A stretch of DNA of 64,000 nt. Origin: Lepus europaeus. Its lineage: Eukaryota > Chordata > Mammalia > Lagomorpha > Leporidae. Positions 1-11,913 of the stretch are shown here, one piece after another. The stretch is from contig NC_084827.1 in the NCBI RefSeq assembly GCF_033115175.1, positions 144,825,701 to 144,889,700 of the forward strand, given 5' to 3'. The notes beneath the pieces were generated by a model. That model saw nothing but the letters and a program-made list of their open reading frames with translations. It made no database searches and was not told the origin of the DNA. Position numbers and translations under genes: made by a program. Positions within the stretch are counted from its first letter, which is position 1; every line of letters starts with the position of its first letter.

Positions 1-301
1 AATAAAATAGAGTTAACAGAGAGAGGGAGGGAGAGAGAGATTTTTCATCTGCTAGTTCAGTTCCCCAAATGGTCACAACAGCCAGGTCTGGGCCAGGTGG
101 AAGCCAGGAGCCAGGGGCTTCTTCCAGATCTCCCACATGGGTGCAGGGGCCCGAATACTTGGGCCATCCTCTGCTGCCTTTCCCAGGCCATTAGCAGGGA
201 GCTGAATGGGAAGTGAAGCAGCTGGGACTCAAACCAGAGCCCATATGAGATGCTGCTATCAAAGATGGCAGCTTTATCCAGTATGCCACAACGCCAGCCT
301 C
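1..301 (-). mobile_element. C SINE, cut by window start
   Basis: GA-rich tail complement at 12-42, then the conserved CCCCAAATGGTCACAACAGC and GTGCAGGGGCCC segments, ending at the tRNA-like head near 301. The A-tail side lies outside the window. Confidence 0.9.
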
Positions 302-556
302 CCAACTCTTCCCTTACACTTAAGTATGAATTAGTAAATTAGTAATTCCACAGAATTCAGTGGTGGAGGAATACATTAAAGCCTCCAACATCAAGTTGAT
401 ATTTCCATTCTAATATATTTGTTACAAAAAAAAAAAAAAGGTAAGATCTGTTTCAATACAAATAGTATATTCCACGCAGTGTAGATAATGAACAATAAAC
501 TTCTGAAAACAGTAAATTCCTGGCATTTTTCTTAAATACTGATAGAAATATTCTAG
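302..556. other. No gene or recognised repeat
   Basis: AT-rich sequence with an A13 run at 426-439; nothing else recognised. Confidence 0.5.
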
Positions 557-868
557 CTGGGGACCAGAATTGTAGTTTAGCATGTTAAGCTGCTATCTAC
601 AGTGCTGGCATTTCATATGGGTGCCAGTTAGAGTCCTGGCTGCTCCACTTCTGACCCCGCTCCCTAATATTCCTGGAAAAGCAGCAGAGGATGACCCAAG
701 TGCTTGGGTTTCAGTACCAACAAGAGAGACCCACTAGAAGCTCCTGGGCCCTGGCTTGGGCTTGGCCAAGCCCTGGCCATTGCAGCCAGTTGGGGAGTGA
801 ACCAGCGGACAGAAGCTCTCTCTAACTCTGACTTTCAAATGAATAAAGAAAATATTTATAAAAATATT
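557..868 (+). mobile_element. C SINE, diverged
   Basis: Degraded head (GGGGACCAGAATTGTAG) through to a CT-rich segment and AATGAATAAAGAAAATATTT tail; several small deletions mark it as old. Confidence 0.88.
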
Positions 869-1256
869 TAGGATTCAAACTGACTCTTTGGTGAAAGATT
901 CTCTAGATACCACCTTTAAATTTCATGGCCGTGATGCAATTAAAATGAGTTTCTGTTACAAAGACCTTAACCTCTCTTCCGCAGTAGGAAAATGTATACT
1001 AGCATATAGGGCACAATATTTTAATTAATCGTAATAACAACATAGGTTTCAAAAATTATTATAACTATTACTTTTAAGAGAGAGAGCAGATGGTTGTTGG
1101 CAAATTTTAATCAGATGCTACTACAAAATACAACTGCTAAAAATCTGCCAATGTTACCTGTTAAAATCTTTTATACTAAGCTTTTGTATCATGCCACCAT
1201 GTCTTCAAATTTTCAATACAATAAATGACTCTGACTTCAACTAAGTAACATTGTTA
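869..1256. other. AT-rich, nothing recognised
   Basis: No gene and no clear repeat; a short GA run at 1076-1090 may be a SINE remnant. Confidence 0.45.
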
Positions 1257-1432
1257 CTCACATGGGTGGCAGAGACCTAAGTACTTGAGCCATCACCTAT
1301 TATTTCCAGAGATGCACACTAGCCTGAAGTTAGAATTAAGAGCAGAGCTGGGACTGGAATCTAGGTCCTCCTATTTAGGATGTGGGCATTCCAAGTGGCA
1401 TCATAACCACCACACCAAATGCTTGCCCCTAA
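1257..1432 (-). mobile_element. Old C SINE fragment (head half)
   Basis: Starts at the ACATGGGTGGCAGAGACC segment and ends at the CACCAAATGCTTGCCCC head complement; the tail half is missing. Confidence 0.75.
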
Positions 1433-2038
1433 ATAATACATTTGATTACATTTCAGAACACAACAAAATCAAGACAAAAAGGGTCTCCTATTAGTGAAGT
1501 CCAGAATTGTTTTGAGATTCTAAACATTCTGGTATTCTGAAATCTGAACATATGGTTAGAATCTTCAGATAAGGTTTGGATGGGAATTTAGACCTAATGT
1601 AGCAACTAGTCGATTATAATAAATGCAGAGTCTTGAGCTTGGATCCCTCAAATTGTAATTTTTCCATTTCTAGCCATGACCCCATGGTCCTAAACATTAA
1701 TAATTATTAAGTATGACAATAAAAAGTAATGAGAATAACTTTTAATGTTATAGCTTTCAAAGTACTTAAAGAAAGGGGGGTTACTAATGAAATGACAGCA
1801 TTTTAGTATCTTTTTAATATTTCGCTGTTTAACCAACATTTATTACATATCCATTATGTACATGATAAATTACCAGATTCTAGGGAATTAACAAATATAG
1901 GATATATGACCACTGCCCATTAAGAGCTTACAATCTAAAAAAAAAGCATAAAACAAGCAAATTTTAATAAGCAAAGCTTAAATGTTAAGACAGCACAAAA
2001 CAATGGGTAAGATATACACACATTCATTATTCAAACAC
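1433..2038. other. Intergenic/intronic AT-rich sequence; possible ancient repeat at 1820-1935
   Basis: The segment ACATTTATTACATATCC to GAGCTTACAATCTA resembles a widespread old mammalian interspersed repeat; the family is not assigned. Nothing else seen. Confidence 0.35.
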
Positions 2039-2056
2039 AGAATTCTGAAAACTCCT

Positions 2057-2409
2057 TTTTTTTTTTTTTTTAACTTTTATTTTTGACAGGCAGAGTGGAC
2101 AGTGAGAGAGAGACAGAGAGAAAGGTCTTCCTTTTGCCGTTGGTTCACCCTCCAATGGCCGCCGCGGTAGCGCGCTACGGCCGGCGCACCGCGCTGTTCC
2201 GATGGCAGGAGCCAGGTGCTTCTCCTGGTCTCCCATGGGGTGCAGGGCCCAAGCACTTGGGTCATCCTCCACTGCACTCCCTGGCCACAGCAGAGAGCTG
2301 GCCTGGAAGAGGGGCAACCGGGACAGGATTGGTGCCCCGACCGGGACTAGAACCCGGTGCGCCGGCGCCGCAAGGCGGAGGATTAGCCTGTTGAGCCACG
2401 GCGCCGGCC
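2057..2409 (-). mobile_element. C SINE, young subtype, with 18-bp target duplication
   Basis: A perfect direct repeat AGAATTCTGAAAACTCCT flanks it at 2039-2056 and 2410-2427. T16 run, the young-subtype GACAGGCAGAGTGGACAGTG, and a complete head ending GGCGCCGGCC. Full length, so recent. Confidence 0.97.
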
Positions 2410-2684
2410 AGAATTCTGAAAACTCCTAACTAAGAAGGATATGCATATGTGTACATTTCCCATCCTAAAGTTACAAAACATTCAGTTAATACACAGCAAG
2501 AGAAGAAGAAACAAAAGAATCCCGCAATTGCTGCTATATATATATAGCAACATGTGCAAGCATAACTGGGAACCAATCCAAATTTAGGAGATAGGAAGGA
2601 AAGAGGTCAATAAGCAAGCTTTTAGTGATAGGACAAAAATGAAGATGCACTTTTAAGTTAAGCTGCTGGTTAGGAGATGATTAC

Positions 2685-2740
2685 CTGAACTTCTTCAAAC
2701 TCACTCCAGTACACAGCAGAGGCACTCTTGGAGGCTGTAT
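2685..2740 (-). other. Candidate alternative (poison-type) exon in HYCC2 intron 3 region
   Basis: A 56-nt segment has an acceptor of the form CTTCTTATCTTCCCAG (AG at 2741-2742) and a donor TTCAG|GTAATC (GT at 2683-2684), on the same strand as HYCC2 and 711 bp downstream of its second coding exon. It lies outside any recognised repeat. Its length is not a multiple of three, and the preceding exon ends in phase 0, so inclusion would shift the frame of all later hyccin exons. One other frame is open (TASKSASAVYWSEFEEVQ) and matches nothing I recognise. It could be a chance splice-site pair. Confidence 0.35.
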
Positions 2741-3553
<813 letters not shown>

Positions 3554-4057
3554 CTAAAAGAAAGCACCAAAGGGAAAAAATGTGAATTTAAAATCTGGAA
3601 AGTTGGGGCATTTATTTTACACACATGCCTCTTTAAAAATTTACAACAGAATTGAGTAGGAAAAGTAAGAATAATATAACAACCACAGAGCAAATAAAAC
3701 AAATTAAATTGGGATGTTACATTATGTAACTCTTCTAAATACTGAACCATGAAAAATAGTAAGAAATCACACATTACACCTTGATCCACTGAAGTGGGCC
3801 ACCTTAACTTAGTCTAACCTAAAAATAAAGTAGCATGTATTTCAAATTTTGCATTTACATTTTTGCATAGCATTTATTTCTACAATGTTCATAAATTATA
3901 ATTTTCAATCAAAACAATTTGAATTTTAATACAAGAAGGAAAAGGCAAAGGCACAAATCTAATTTTTGTGCTTTATGAAAACTTAAGAGGCTCCTCACTT
4001 TTATTGAATATTAAAATTTAAATATTCATTCAATGATTCTAACAGCTCTTTGTTTTT
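3554..4057. other. HYCC2 intron 2, nothing recognised
   Basis: AT-rich; no repeat or open frame of note. Confidence 0.45.
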
Positions 4058-4071
4058 ACACATTATCTTCT

Positions 4072-4419
4072 TCTTCTTCTTTTTTTTTTTTTTTTTTTTT
4101 TTTTGACAGGCAGAGTGGATAGTGAGAGAGAGACAGAGAGAAAGGTCTTCCTTTTTGCTGTTGGTTCACCCTCCAATGGCCACTGCGGCCAGCGCATCTC
4201 ACTGATCCGAAGCCAGGAGCCAGGTGCTTCTCCTGGTCTCCCATGCCGGTGCAGGGCCCAAGCACTTGGGCTATCCTCCACTGCCTTCCCGGGCCATAGC
4301 AGAGAGCTGGCCTGGAAGAGGGGCAACCGGGATAGGATCTGGCGCCCCGATCGGGACTAGAACCTGGTGTGCCGGCGCCGCAAGGCGGAGGATTAGCCTG
4401 TTAAGCCACGGCGCCGGCC
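4072..4419 (-). mobile_element. C SINE, young subtype
   Basis: Direct repeat ACACATTATCTTCT at 4058-4071 and 4420-4433. Long T run grading into CTT repeats at its 3' side. Lacks about 20 bp of the CpG-rich GCGGTAGCGCGC segment seen in the 2057 copy. Confidence 0.96.
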
Positions 4420-4456
4420 ACACATTATCTTCTAGCCCTTATTCGCATTACTGCCT

Positions 4457-4771
4457 TTTTATTTTTTTTTAAAGATATTATTTATTTGCTTGAGAGGCAA
4501 AGTTACAGACAGAGAGAAAGGTCTTCCATCTGCTGGTTCACTCCCCAAATGGTTGCAACAGCCAGAGCTGGGGTGATCCAAAGCCAGGAGCTTCTTCTGG
4601 GTCTCCCACATGGGTGCAGGGGCCAAGCAATTGAGCCATTTTCTATTGCTTTCCCAGGACATAGCAGAGAGCTGGATTGGAAGAGGAGCAGCCAGGACTT
4701 GAACTGGTGCCCACATGGGATGCCGGCACTGCAGGCAGAGGCTTAGCCCACTTTGCCAACATGCTGGACCC
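4457..4771 (-). mobile_element. C SINE, standard subtype
   Basis: AAAGATATTATTTATTTG start, GAGAGGCAAAGTTACAGACA, GTGCAGGGGCCAAG, ending near CAACATGCTGGACCC. Confidence 0.92.
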
Positions 4772-4802
4772 TACCAGTGCCCTTTTGAAAAACTGCAATT
4801 AC

Positions 4803-5119
4803 AGGAGCCAGAATTGTAGCATAGTGGGTTAAGCCAACCCCTGTGATGCCTACATCCCATATGGGAAACAATTTGAATTCAGGCTGCTCCAATTCCAGCT
4901 CCCTGCTAATGTGCCTGGGAAAACAGCAGACCATGGCCCAAGTGCTTGGGCCCCTGCATCCACATGGGAGACCCAGAAGCTGCTCCTGGCTCCTGGCTTC
5001 AGATTGGCACAGCTACAGATGTTGCAGCCATCTGGGGAGTGAACCAGCAAATGGAAGACCTCTCTTTCTCTGCCTCTCCTCTATAACTCTGAATTTCAAA
5101 ATAAATAAATCTTTAAAAA
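4803..5119 (+). mobile_element. C SINE, standard subtype
   Basis: GAGCCAGAATTGTAGCATAG head to AAATAAATAAATCTTTAAAA tail. Flanking near-repeat CTGCAATTACAG / TTGCAATTATAG. An open frame of 191 codons runs through this copy and the next one and is repeat-derived. Confidence 0.93.
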
Positions 5120-5162
5120 ATTGCAATTATAGAAACCTGTCATTTTGTATTTTTACATTTCT

Positions 5163-5484
5163 TTTTTTAAAAAATTTATTTATTTATTTGAAAGTCAGAG
5201 TTACACAGAAAGCGGAAAGGCAGAGAGAGAGAGAGGTCTTCCATCCGATGGTTCACTCCCCAGATGGCTACAACGGCCGGAGCTGTTTCAATCCGAAGCC
5301 AGGAGCTTCTTCTGGGTCTCCCATGTGGGTGCAGGGGTCCAAGGACTTGAGCCACCTTCTACTGCTTTCCTGGGCTATAGCAGAGGGCTGGACAGGACGC
5401 GGAGCAGCCAGGTCTTGAACCGGCGCCCATATGGGATGCTGGCACTTTAGGCCAGGGCATTAACCCACTGCATGCGCCGGCCCC
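5163..5484 (-). mobile_element. C SINE, standard subtype
   Basis: Direct repeat ATTTTTACATTTCT before and after (near 5149 and 5487). Complete from the ATTTATTTATTTATTTGAAAG tail complement to CATGCGCCGGCCCC. Confidence 0.95.
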
Positions 5485-5602
5485 ATATTTTTACATTTCT
5501 ACTTCATATCACATTTATGCTTTCCCATGGGACACATATTTGCCATCTGAATTACTGAAATATAGAATTACATAATGCAATCTTATCCCCAATCCAACTT
5601 AC

Positions 5603-5653
5603 CTTGAATTCTGATAACCATTCTTCCACAACACCACGTTCAGATCCCAGCAT
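5603..5653 (-). CDS. HYCC2: HYCC2 first coding exon (start codon, residues 1-17)
   Basis: The start codon is the complement of cat at 5651-5653. The 17 codons read MLGSERGVVEEWLSEFK, the characteristic hyccin N-terminus (VVEEWLSEF is shared by both hyccin paralogues). The donor AAG|GTAAGT is near perfect at 5601-5602. The transcribed exon probably extends to 5679, because TTTTAG precedes about 26 nt of 5' UTR (AG at 5680-5681). The start is chosen because it gives the conserved N-terminus. The exon ends in phase 0, as its partner at 3452-3553 requires. Confidence 0.95.
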
Positions 5654-5679
5654 CTTCTTTTACTGTCTATTCCTTGTCT

Positions 5680-6024
5680 CTAAAAGAAAGAAAGCATTGA
5701 ACCTAAGGATAGCATTACTAACAGAAGCAGGTATATTATGTGTGCCTTTCACTTCAAAGAGACACTCATCCAGTACATATTTTAGATAAAGTCTTGCTTT
5801 TAATTTAAAGTACAACTAAAACAATATTTTTCACTTGAAGCCTATCATTCTAATGCTTTCAGATTTTCCCCAGGAACTATACTTCAAAGTGGCAAAGATA
5901 ACTGCCCTGAGTGAAATCAAACCATATTTACATTATTCAAGACAAACACACAGTCTATACTAGAAGTTATTATCAAATATACAGCCAGAAAAAGCTATAC
6001 ATCATAAAACATTTGAATATCAAA
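5680..6024. other. Intron 1 side of the HYCC2 start exon, nothing recognised
   Basis: No repeat seen. Contains the acceptor of the HYCC2 start exon at its left edge (5680-5681). Confidence 0.45.
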
Positions 6025-6225
6025 GAGCTTCCTGCTAATGGAGGAATATGGGGAAGCAGTGATGATGGCTCAAGTAACTGTGTTCCTGCCACCCACATGG
6101 GAGATCTGGCTACAGTTCTCAGGTCCCAGCTTTGGCCCAGTCCTATCCTCACCATTAGTGGATCTTGGAGGAGTGAACCAGTAGAGAGAGGAGCTCATTA
6201 TAACAAATAAATAAAAATTTTTTTA
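6025..6225 (+). mobile_element. Old C SINE, head missing
   Basis: Begins at AGCTTCCTGCTAATGGAGG and runs through CCACCCACATGGGAGA to an AAATAAATAAAAATTTTT tail. Confidence 0.75.
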
Positions 6226-6960
6226 AAATAGACATGACTTCTTCAGATAAATTGCAAGATTATAAAGAAAGTGAGGGAACTCCCAAATTAAGAGGTATAA
6301 AAAAATGTCAACAATCAAAGTATGAAGCATATTTGGATCTTGATTCAAACAATAAAAAGACACAGCTACCCAATGTTGAACACAGTTGGTTATTTAATAA
6401 TATTAAAAAATATTCCAATTTATTTCTATATTTGATAATGGTGTTATAGTTATGTGTTTTTTTTTTTAATAGTCCTTATTTCCTAGAGATAAATACTGAA
6501 ATATTTACTGGTGAAATGATGCCTGGGTTCTGGGCTGCTTTTAAATAATCGGAGGGGAGCTGTACTTTAGATATAGATGAAAAATGATTGTGGCCATGAG
6601 TTAATAGTCATTGAAATTGAGTAATGGATACACAAGTTTAATTACATTATATCTTTTATATAGGTTTGAAATATTCCACAATCAACAGTAAAACGATAAT
6701 AAAAGGATTGATGAGCTAGTACTACATACAAGTTCTGATGTAAAAAATACTAATAAATAATTCTTACTCTTTTGTTTAGGAGGGGGCTAAGTGGGAAGTC
6801 ATAGACCGCTTTGAGATACAAACAAAACTATGGATTCCAACTTCAGAAAACTGTAATTATGAGACCCACATGTAGACAATTTTGCAAACAAACCACTTCA
6901 AGGAGTTCATAAATCTACTATGGCCCACTAATAGACCCTGACTCTAAAAACTCCCACTTG
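6226..6960. other. AT-rich intron sequence
   Basis: Nothing recognised apart from short A/T runs. Confidence 0.45.
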
Positions 6961-7111
6961 AGGGGCCAGGTGTTAGGTGCAGCAGTTGGGCTGCTGCTTG
7001 GGACACTAACATTCCACATAAGAGTACCTGCATTTCAGTCCTCACACTGTTCTCCATTCCAGCTTCTTTTTTTTTTTTTCTCTCAAAGATTTATTTATTT
7101 GAAAGAGTTAC

Positions 7112-7152
<41 letters not shown>

Positions 7153-7640
7153 AAGACAGAGACAAAGTCTTCCATCCACTGGTTCATTCCCAAAATGGCC
7201 ACATCGGCTAAGGCTGGGCCAGGCCAAAGCCAGGAGCCAGCATCGTCACCCAGGTCTCCCAGGTGGGTACAGGGGCCCAAGGACTTGGGCCTTCCTTGGC
7301 TGCCTTCCCAGGCATATTGGCAGGGAGCTGGGTGGTAATAGAGTAGCCAGGATTCAACCAACGTGCATGCGGGATGCTGCCATCACAGGCAGTGGCTTAA
7401 TCTGCTATTTGACAATGCCTGCCCCTTTGAGCTTCTTACTGATATGCACTTCGGTGGGCAGCAGGTAGCTCAAGTACTTGAGTCTCTGCCACCCAAGTGA
7501 GGGGCCCAGATTGAATTTGGAACTCCTTGCTTTGACTTGGTCCCATTCTGGATGTTGTAGGCATTTGGAGAGTGAACTAGCAGATGGGAGGTCTCTCTCT
7601 GTCTTTCAAATAAATAGAATACATAAGAGATCTTTAAAAA
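6961..7640 (+). mobile_element. Old C SINE split by a nested SINE
   Basis: Head part 6961-7064 (GGGGCCAGGTGTTAGGTGCA) and tail part 7428-7640 (CACCCAAGTGAGGGGCCC to AAATAAATAG), separated by the opposite-strand insertion at 7065-7427. Confidence 0.85.
7065..7427 (-). mobile_element. C SINE nested in an older copy, with expanded GA run
   Basis: AAAGATTTATTTATTTGAAAG tail complement, a (GA)n expansion at 7118-7149, the conserved middle, and a degraded head ending CTGCCCC. Confidence 0.9.
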
Positions 7641-7664
7641 TTCATGTTAAAAAATGACTCTTAA

Positions 7665-8519
7665 GTATTGTAGGCATGGAAAGCCAAGATACCATGGGGA
7701 AAAAAAGACCTAAATGAAAGATCTCTGTGAGTGAGATCCCAGTGGAAAGAACGGGGCCATCAAAGAAGGAGGTACCTTTCTCCGAAGGGAGGAGAGAACT
7801 TCCACTTTGACTATGACCCTATTGGAATAAGATCAAAGTCAGCGAACTCTAAAGGCTTCCATAGCCCTGGCAACTCATGACTAGAGCCTAGGGAGATTAC
7901 TGACGCCATGATCAGGAGTGACAAATTGTTAAGTCAGCAACAGGAGTCACTGTGTACTTGCACCCCATGTGGGATCTGTCCTTAATGTGTTGTCTAATGT
8001 GAAGTGATGCTATAACTAGTACTGAAACAGTATTTTTACACTTTGTGTTTCTGTGTGGGTACAAACTGATGAGGTCTTTACTAATTATATACTGAATCGA
8101 TCTTCTGTATATAAAGATAATTGGAAATGAAAAAAAAAAAAAAAAACCCTGGTGTTAAATTGGAAATGGCATAGAAAATTAATTAATTTAAAAAAAAATT
8201 ATGTAGGCTCTCTGTCTTTAATGTGCTGTACACTGTTATTTAATGCTATAACTAGTACTCCAACGGTAGTTTTTTCACTTTGTGTTGCTATATGGGACAA
8301 ACTGTTGAGATCTTTACCTAATATATACTAAACTGATCTTCTGTATATAAAGAGAATTGAAAATGAATCTTGATGTGAATGGAAGGGGAGAGGGAGCGGG
8401 AAAGGGGAGGGTTGTGGGTGGGAGGGAAGTTATGGGAGGGGGGAAGCCATTGTAACCCATAAGCTGTTCTTTGGAAATTTATATTCATTAAATAAAAGTT
8501 TAATAAATGGAAAAAAAAA
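7665..8519 (+). mobile_element. Rabbit-type L1 3' UTR, 5'-truncated insertion
   Basis: GACTCTTAA flanks it at 7656-7664 and 8520-8528. Contains the lagomorph L1 3' UTR blocks GGAGGTACCTTTCTCC, the polypurine GGAGAGGGAGCGGGAAAGGG, an AATAAA-type end and an A-tail. No ORF2 is present. A block of about 160 bp occurs twice (about 7978-8130 and 8210-8370). Confidence 0.88.
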
Positions 8520-8683
8520 GACTCTTAAAAGCAACTTTACAAAATTAAGAACTATAAACCCAAATTTATAATGTTCTTCAAAGAAGAAATTATGTAAAAT
8601 TCCTACATTTTAATGATTGTTCAAAGCACTGTCAGCATTCTTTTTTCTTCCTTCCAGTATCAACTAGTTAAATGGTACTAAAT

Positions 8684-8722
<39 letters not shown>

Positions 8723-8783
8723 GTGTGTGTGTATAAATACATATACAATATATATATATTTTGTGTGTGTGTGTGTGTGTGTG
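8684..8783. repeat. Compound microsatellite (CT)n(TA)n(GT)n
   Basis: (CT)12 at about 8684-8707, TA steps, then (GT)n at 8763-8782. It probably grew from the GA-rich tail of the adjoining SINE fragment. Confidence 0.95.
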
Positions 8784-8922
8784 TCAGAGTCTCAAGCACT
8801 TGGGCCATCCCCTGCTGCTTTCCCAGCCAAATCAGCAGGGAGCAGGATGAGAAGTGGACTCCAACATGGGATACCAGTGTTGCAAGTGGCAGGTTAACCC
8901 ACTGAATCATAATGCCAGGCTC
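8784..8922 (-). mobile_element. C SINE fragment (head half)
   Basis: CAGAGTCTCAAGCACTTGGG to TCATAATGCCAGGCTCC; the tail half is replaced by the microsatellite. Confidence 0.8.
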
Positions 8923-8934
8923 CTAAGTACTCTT

Positions 8935-9264
8935 AAAAAAAAAAAAAGAAAGATTCATTTATTTATTTGAAAGGCAGAGATACAAAGAGAGAGGAAGAAA
9001 CAGAGAGAGATGTTCCATCTGCTGGTTCACTCCTCAAATGTCCACAAAAGCTAGGGCTGGGTCAAGTCAAAGCCAGAGCTTAAATCCAGGTCTCCCCTAT
9101 GGGTGCAGGGGTCCAACACCATGAGTCATCCTCTGTTTCTTTCCCAGGTACATGGGCAGCGAGTCAGATCAGAACTGCAGTAACCAGAACTGAAACTGGC
9201 ACCCATATGCAATACTGGCTCTGTAGGCAGTGGTTTAATCTGCTGCACCACAGTGCCAGCCCTC
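8935..9264 (-). mobile_element. C SINE, standard subtype
   Basis: A13 then AAAGATTCATTTATTTATTTG, ending CAGTGCCAGCCCTCC. Flanks AAGTACTCTT and AAATACTCTTT are a diverged target duplication. Confidence 0.92.
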
Positions 9265-9390
9265 CCCAAATACTCTTTCCTTCAAGTAAAAATGGATTCT
9301 GTGATGTAATTATGATTCCTGTGCATCTATGCAAACTATACCTCAATTTAAAAATATATTAAATTATAAAAAATAAGCATGGATCCATCC

Positions 9391-9706
9391 TATTTTTTTT
9401 ATTTGACAGGCAGAGTTAGACAGTGAGAGAGAGAGACAGAGAGAAAGGTCTTCCTTCTGTTTGTTCACTCCCCCAAATGGCCGCTACGGCCAGCACTGCA
9501 CTGATCCGAAGCCAGGAGCCAGGTGCTTCCCCCGGTCTCCCAGGTGGGTGCAGGGGCCCAAGCACTTGGGCCATCCTCCACTGCCTCCCGGGCCACAGCT
9601 CAGAGCTGGAGTGGAAAAGGAGCAACCGGGACTAGAACCTGATGCCCAAATGGGATGCCGGCGCCACAGGCGGAGGATTAACCAAGTGAGCCACAGCGCT
9701 GGCCCC
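9391..9706 (-). mobile_element. C SINE, GACAGGCAGAGTTAGACAG subtype
   Basis: Flanked by ATCCATCCTA at about 9382 and 9709. Complete head ending CAGCGCTGGCCCC; it differs from the young subtype by GTTAGACAG instead of GTGGACAG. Confidence 0.95.
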
Positions 9707-9789
9707 CAATCCATCCTACATTTTAACCTCCACTTTTAAACAACTGTCTAAATATCCCAAGGTAGTTGCTCCTGAGGGCTTATTAGCAC

Positions 9790-10400
9790 CCAAGTAGGCA
9801 ACTGCACAAAATCCAAAGGAAGGATTCAATAAAAAAACATCAGCAATTCATTCCATACATATTTCTTAAACACAAAAATATGCAATCCATTATGCAAGAA
9901 GCTGCAAATGCAATGGCAGACAAATGTAGAGTCATTCCAATGGAGCATTTATATAGTAGAGCAGACCAAGTATATTTTTGCAAAAGGCTAAGAAAGAAAA
10001 GTACAAAGAAGCATAAAACAAAGAAACAAAATGTTGACTAAGGAAGCAAAAGAGCTGTCCCTGAGGTGGTACTTAAGCTGAGATTTCAAGGAATCACACA
10101 GTTTAGGGGAGTAGAAAAATGAACATTCTAGGAAGAGGGAACAGTCTATTAAAGGTCCCGTGACAAGAAAAATCACAAGTTGTGGCAACTGAAAGAAGAC
10201 CCAAGTGCTCTAAAGAACAGCATGCAAAAGGCAAAAGTTGGGGGTGAAAAGACAGGCGTGGTCTGATGGTATATACAGGGTACTCTCAGCTTATAAAAGT
10301 TTGGGAAACAAATTATGATTTTAAGTAGGCAAGTAACAAGATTTGAGGTTTGGAAAGCTCACCTGGCTATGATGGAGAGAAAGGAGTAATATTCCCTTTC
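9790..10400 (+). repeat. Possible ancient mammalian interspersed repeat, family unassigned
   Basis: The order of ATTTCTTAAACAC, GATTTCAAGGAATCACACAG, GGAAGAGGGAACAG and CACCTGGCTATGATGGAGAG resembles a common old mammalian repeat. It is heavily diverged and no gene is visible. Confidence 0.35.
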
Positions 10401-10694
10401 ACAGCTGGCTACAAATTCCTCAACATTCTGAAGACTTTATTTAAAAAAAAAAAAAAAAAAAAGCCAGGTTCACTGTAGCATTGGCTAGGAGAGCTCCTAC
10501 CACATCTCTAGAAGGTAAAAACCTGGAAAGCTACCGATATTGACAAAGTGTCTGTATAAAACTTTCAGAATGAGAACATTCTAGTGAGTACCTACCACTA
10601 GAATATTAAAAATCTAATACACAGGATACTGTAATACATTTGAAAGGCACATAGCAAAAAGATATATTTTATTATACTTAAAAATCACCTTGTT
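10401..10694. other. Nothing recognised except A21 run
   Basis: An A run at 10442-10462; otherwise unassigned. Confidence 0.45.
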
Positions 10695-10999
10695 TCCTTA
10701 AAGATTTATTTGAAAGACAGTTACAGAGAGAGATAGAGCCAGAGGGAGAGAAAGGGGTCTTCCATCCGCTGGTTCACTACCCAAATGGCCAGAGCTAAGC
10801 TGATCCAAAGCCAGGAGCTTCTCCCAGATCTCCCTCATGAGTGCAGGGGTCCAAGAACGTGGGCCATCTTGTACTGCTTTCCCAGGCCACAGTAGAGAGC
10901 TGGATCGGAAGTGGAGCAGCCAGGACTTAAACCGGAGTCCACATGGGATGCTGGCCTTGCAAGCCGGGGCATTAACCCGCTGTGCCACAGCGCCGGCCC
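10695..10999 (-). mobile_element. C SINE, standard subtype
   Basis: TTAAAGATTTATTTGAAAGA to CACAGCGCCGGCCCC; intact head. Confidence 0.94.
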
Positions 11000-11013
11000 C
11001 TCATTGTTTACTC

Positions 11014-11329
11014 TTTTTTTTTTTTTTTTAAATATTTATTTATTTATTTGAAAGGCAGAGGCAGAGAGAGAGGTCTTCCATTTGCTGGTTCACTCCCCAA
11101 ATGGTCACAATGGCTGGAGCTGGGCCGATCCAAAGCAGGAGCCAGGAGCTTCCCCCAGGTCTCCCATGCAGGTGCAGGGGTCCAAGGACTTGGGCAATCC
11201 TCCACTGCTTTCCCAGGCCACAGCACAGAGCTGGATCGAAAGTGGAGCAGCTGTGACCTGAACCGGTGCCCATATGGGATGCTGGCACTGCAGGCGGCCG
11301 CTCCACCTGCTACGCCACAGTGCCAGCCT
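11014..11329 (-). mobile_element. C SINE, standard subtype
   Basis: TGTTTACTCTT on both sides (11004 and 11332 regions). T15 run, AAGGCAGAGGCAGAGAGAG, head ending CAGTGCCAGCC. Back to back with the copy ending at 10999. Confidence 0.95.
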
Positions 11330-11591
11330 CTTGTTTACTCTTGAAATGATCTGGTATTTTAGAATGTGACATAAGATTAATATTTAAATTTACTTCCTTC
11401 TAATTGTTCTAAAATATGTTTTCTGTGTCCATTATTTTTTGCTTTGAAATGCTATTTTTATCATATGCTAAAGTTTTACAAATATTTGTAACTATTTCTG
11501 TGCTACTTTTCCCACTAATTTTCTATCAGGACAATAGTTGTTTAATTACTGTGGTTTTATAATACCTAAAGTACAAGTTCCATCCTACCTC

Positions 11592-11913
11592 CTTTTTTTT
11601 CTCTAAAGATTTATTTATTTCAAAGGCAGAGTTACAGAGAAAAAGGGAGAGACAGAGATTTTCCATCTGCTAGTTCACTCCCCAAATGGTCACAACACTC
11701 AAGGCTGGACCAGGTTGAAGTCAAGAGTCAGGAACTCCACCCTGGTCTCCCACATGAGTTACAGAGCCAAATTACTTGAGCTACCTTCTATGCCTTCCCA
11801 GGCACATAAGCAGGAAGCTGGATTGGAAGCTGTGTACTGAACACTATCTAGCATTCTGAAAGGGATGTCAAAGTGGGAAGCAGTAGCTTAAACCCCTGCT
11901 TAAGAAGCCCCAC
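11592..11913 (-). mobile_element. C SINE, diverged
   Basis: CTCTAAAGATTTATTTATTTC start; head decayed to AAGAAGCCCC. Confidence 0.88.

Noticed and set aside
4843..5418. 191-codon plus-strand open frame
   Set aside because: Runs through two C SINEs; the peptide repeats SINE translation motifs seen all over the window.
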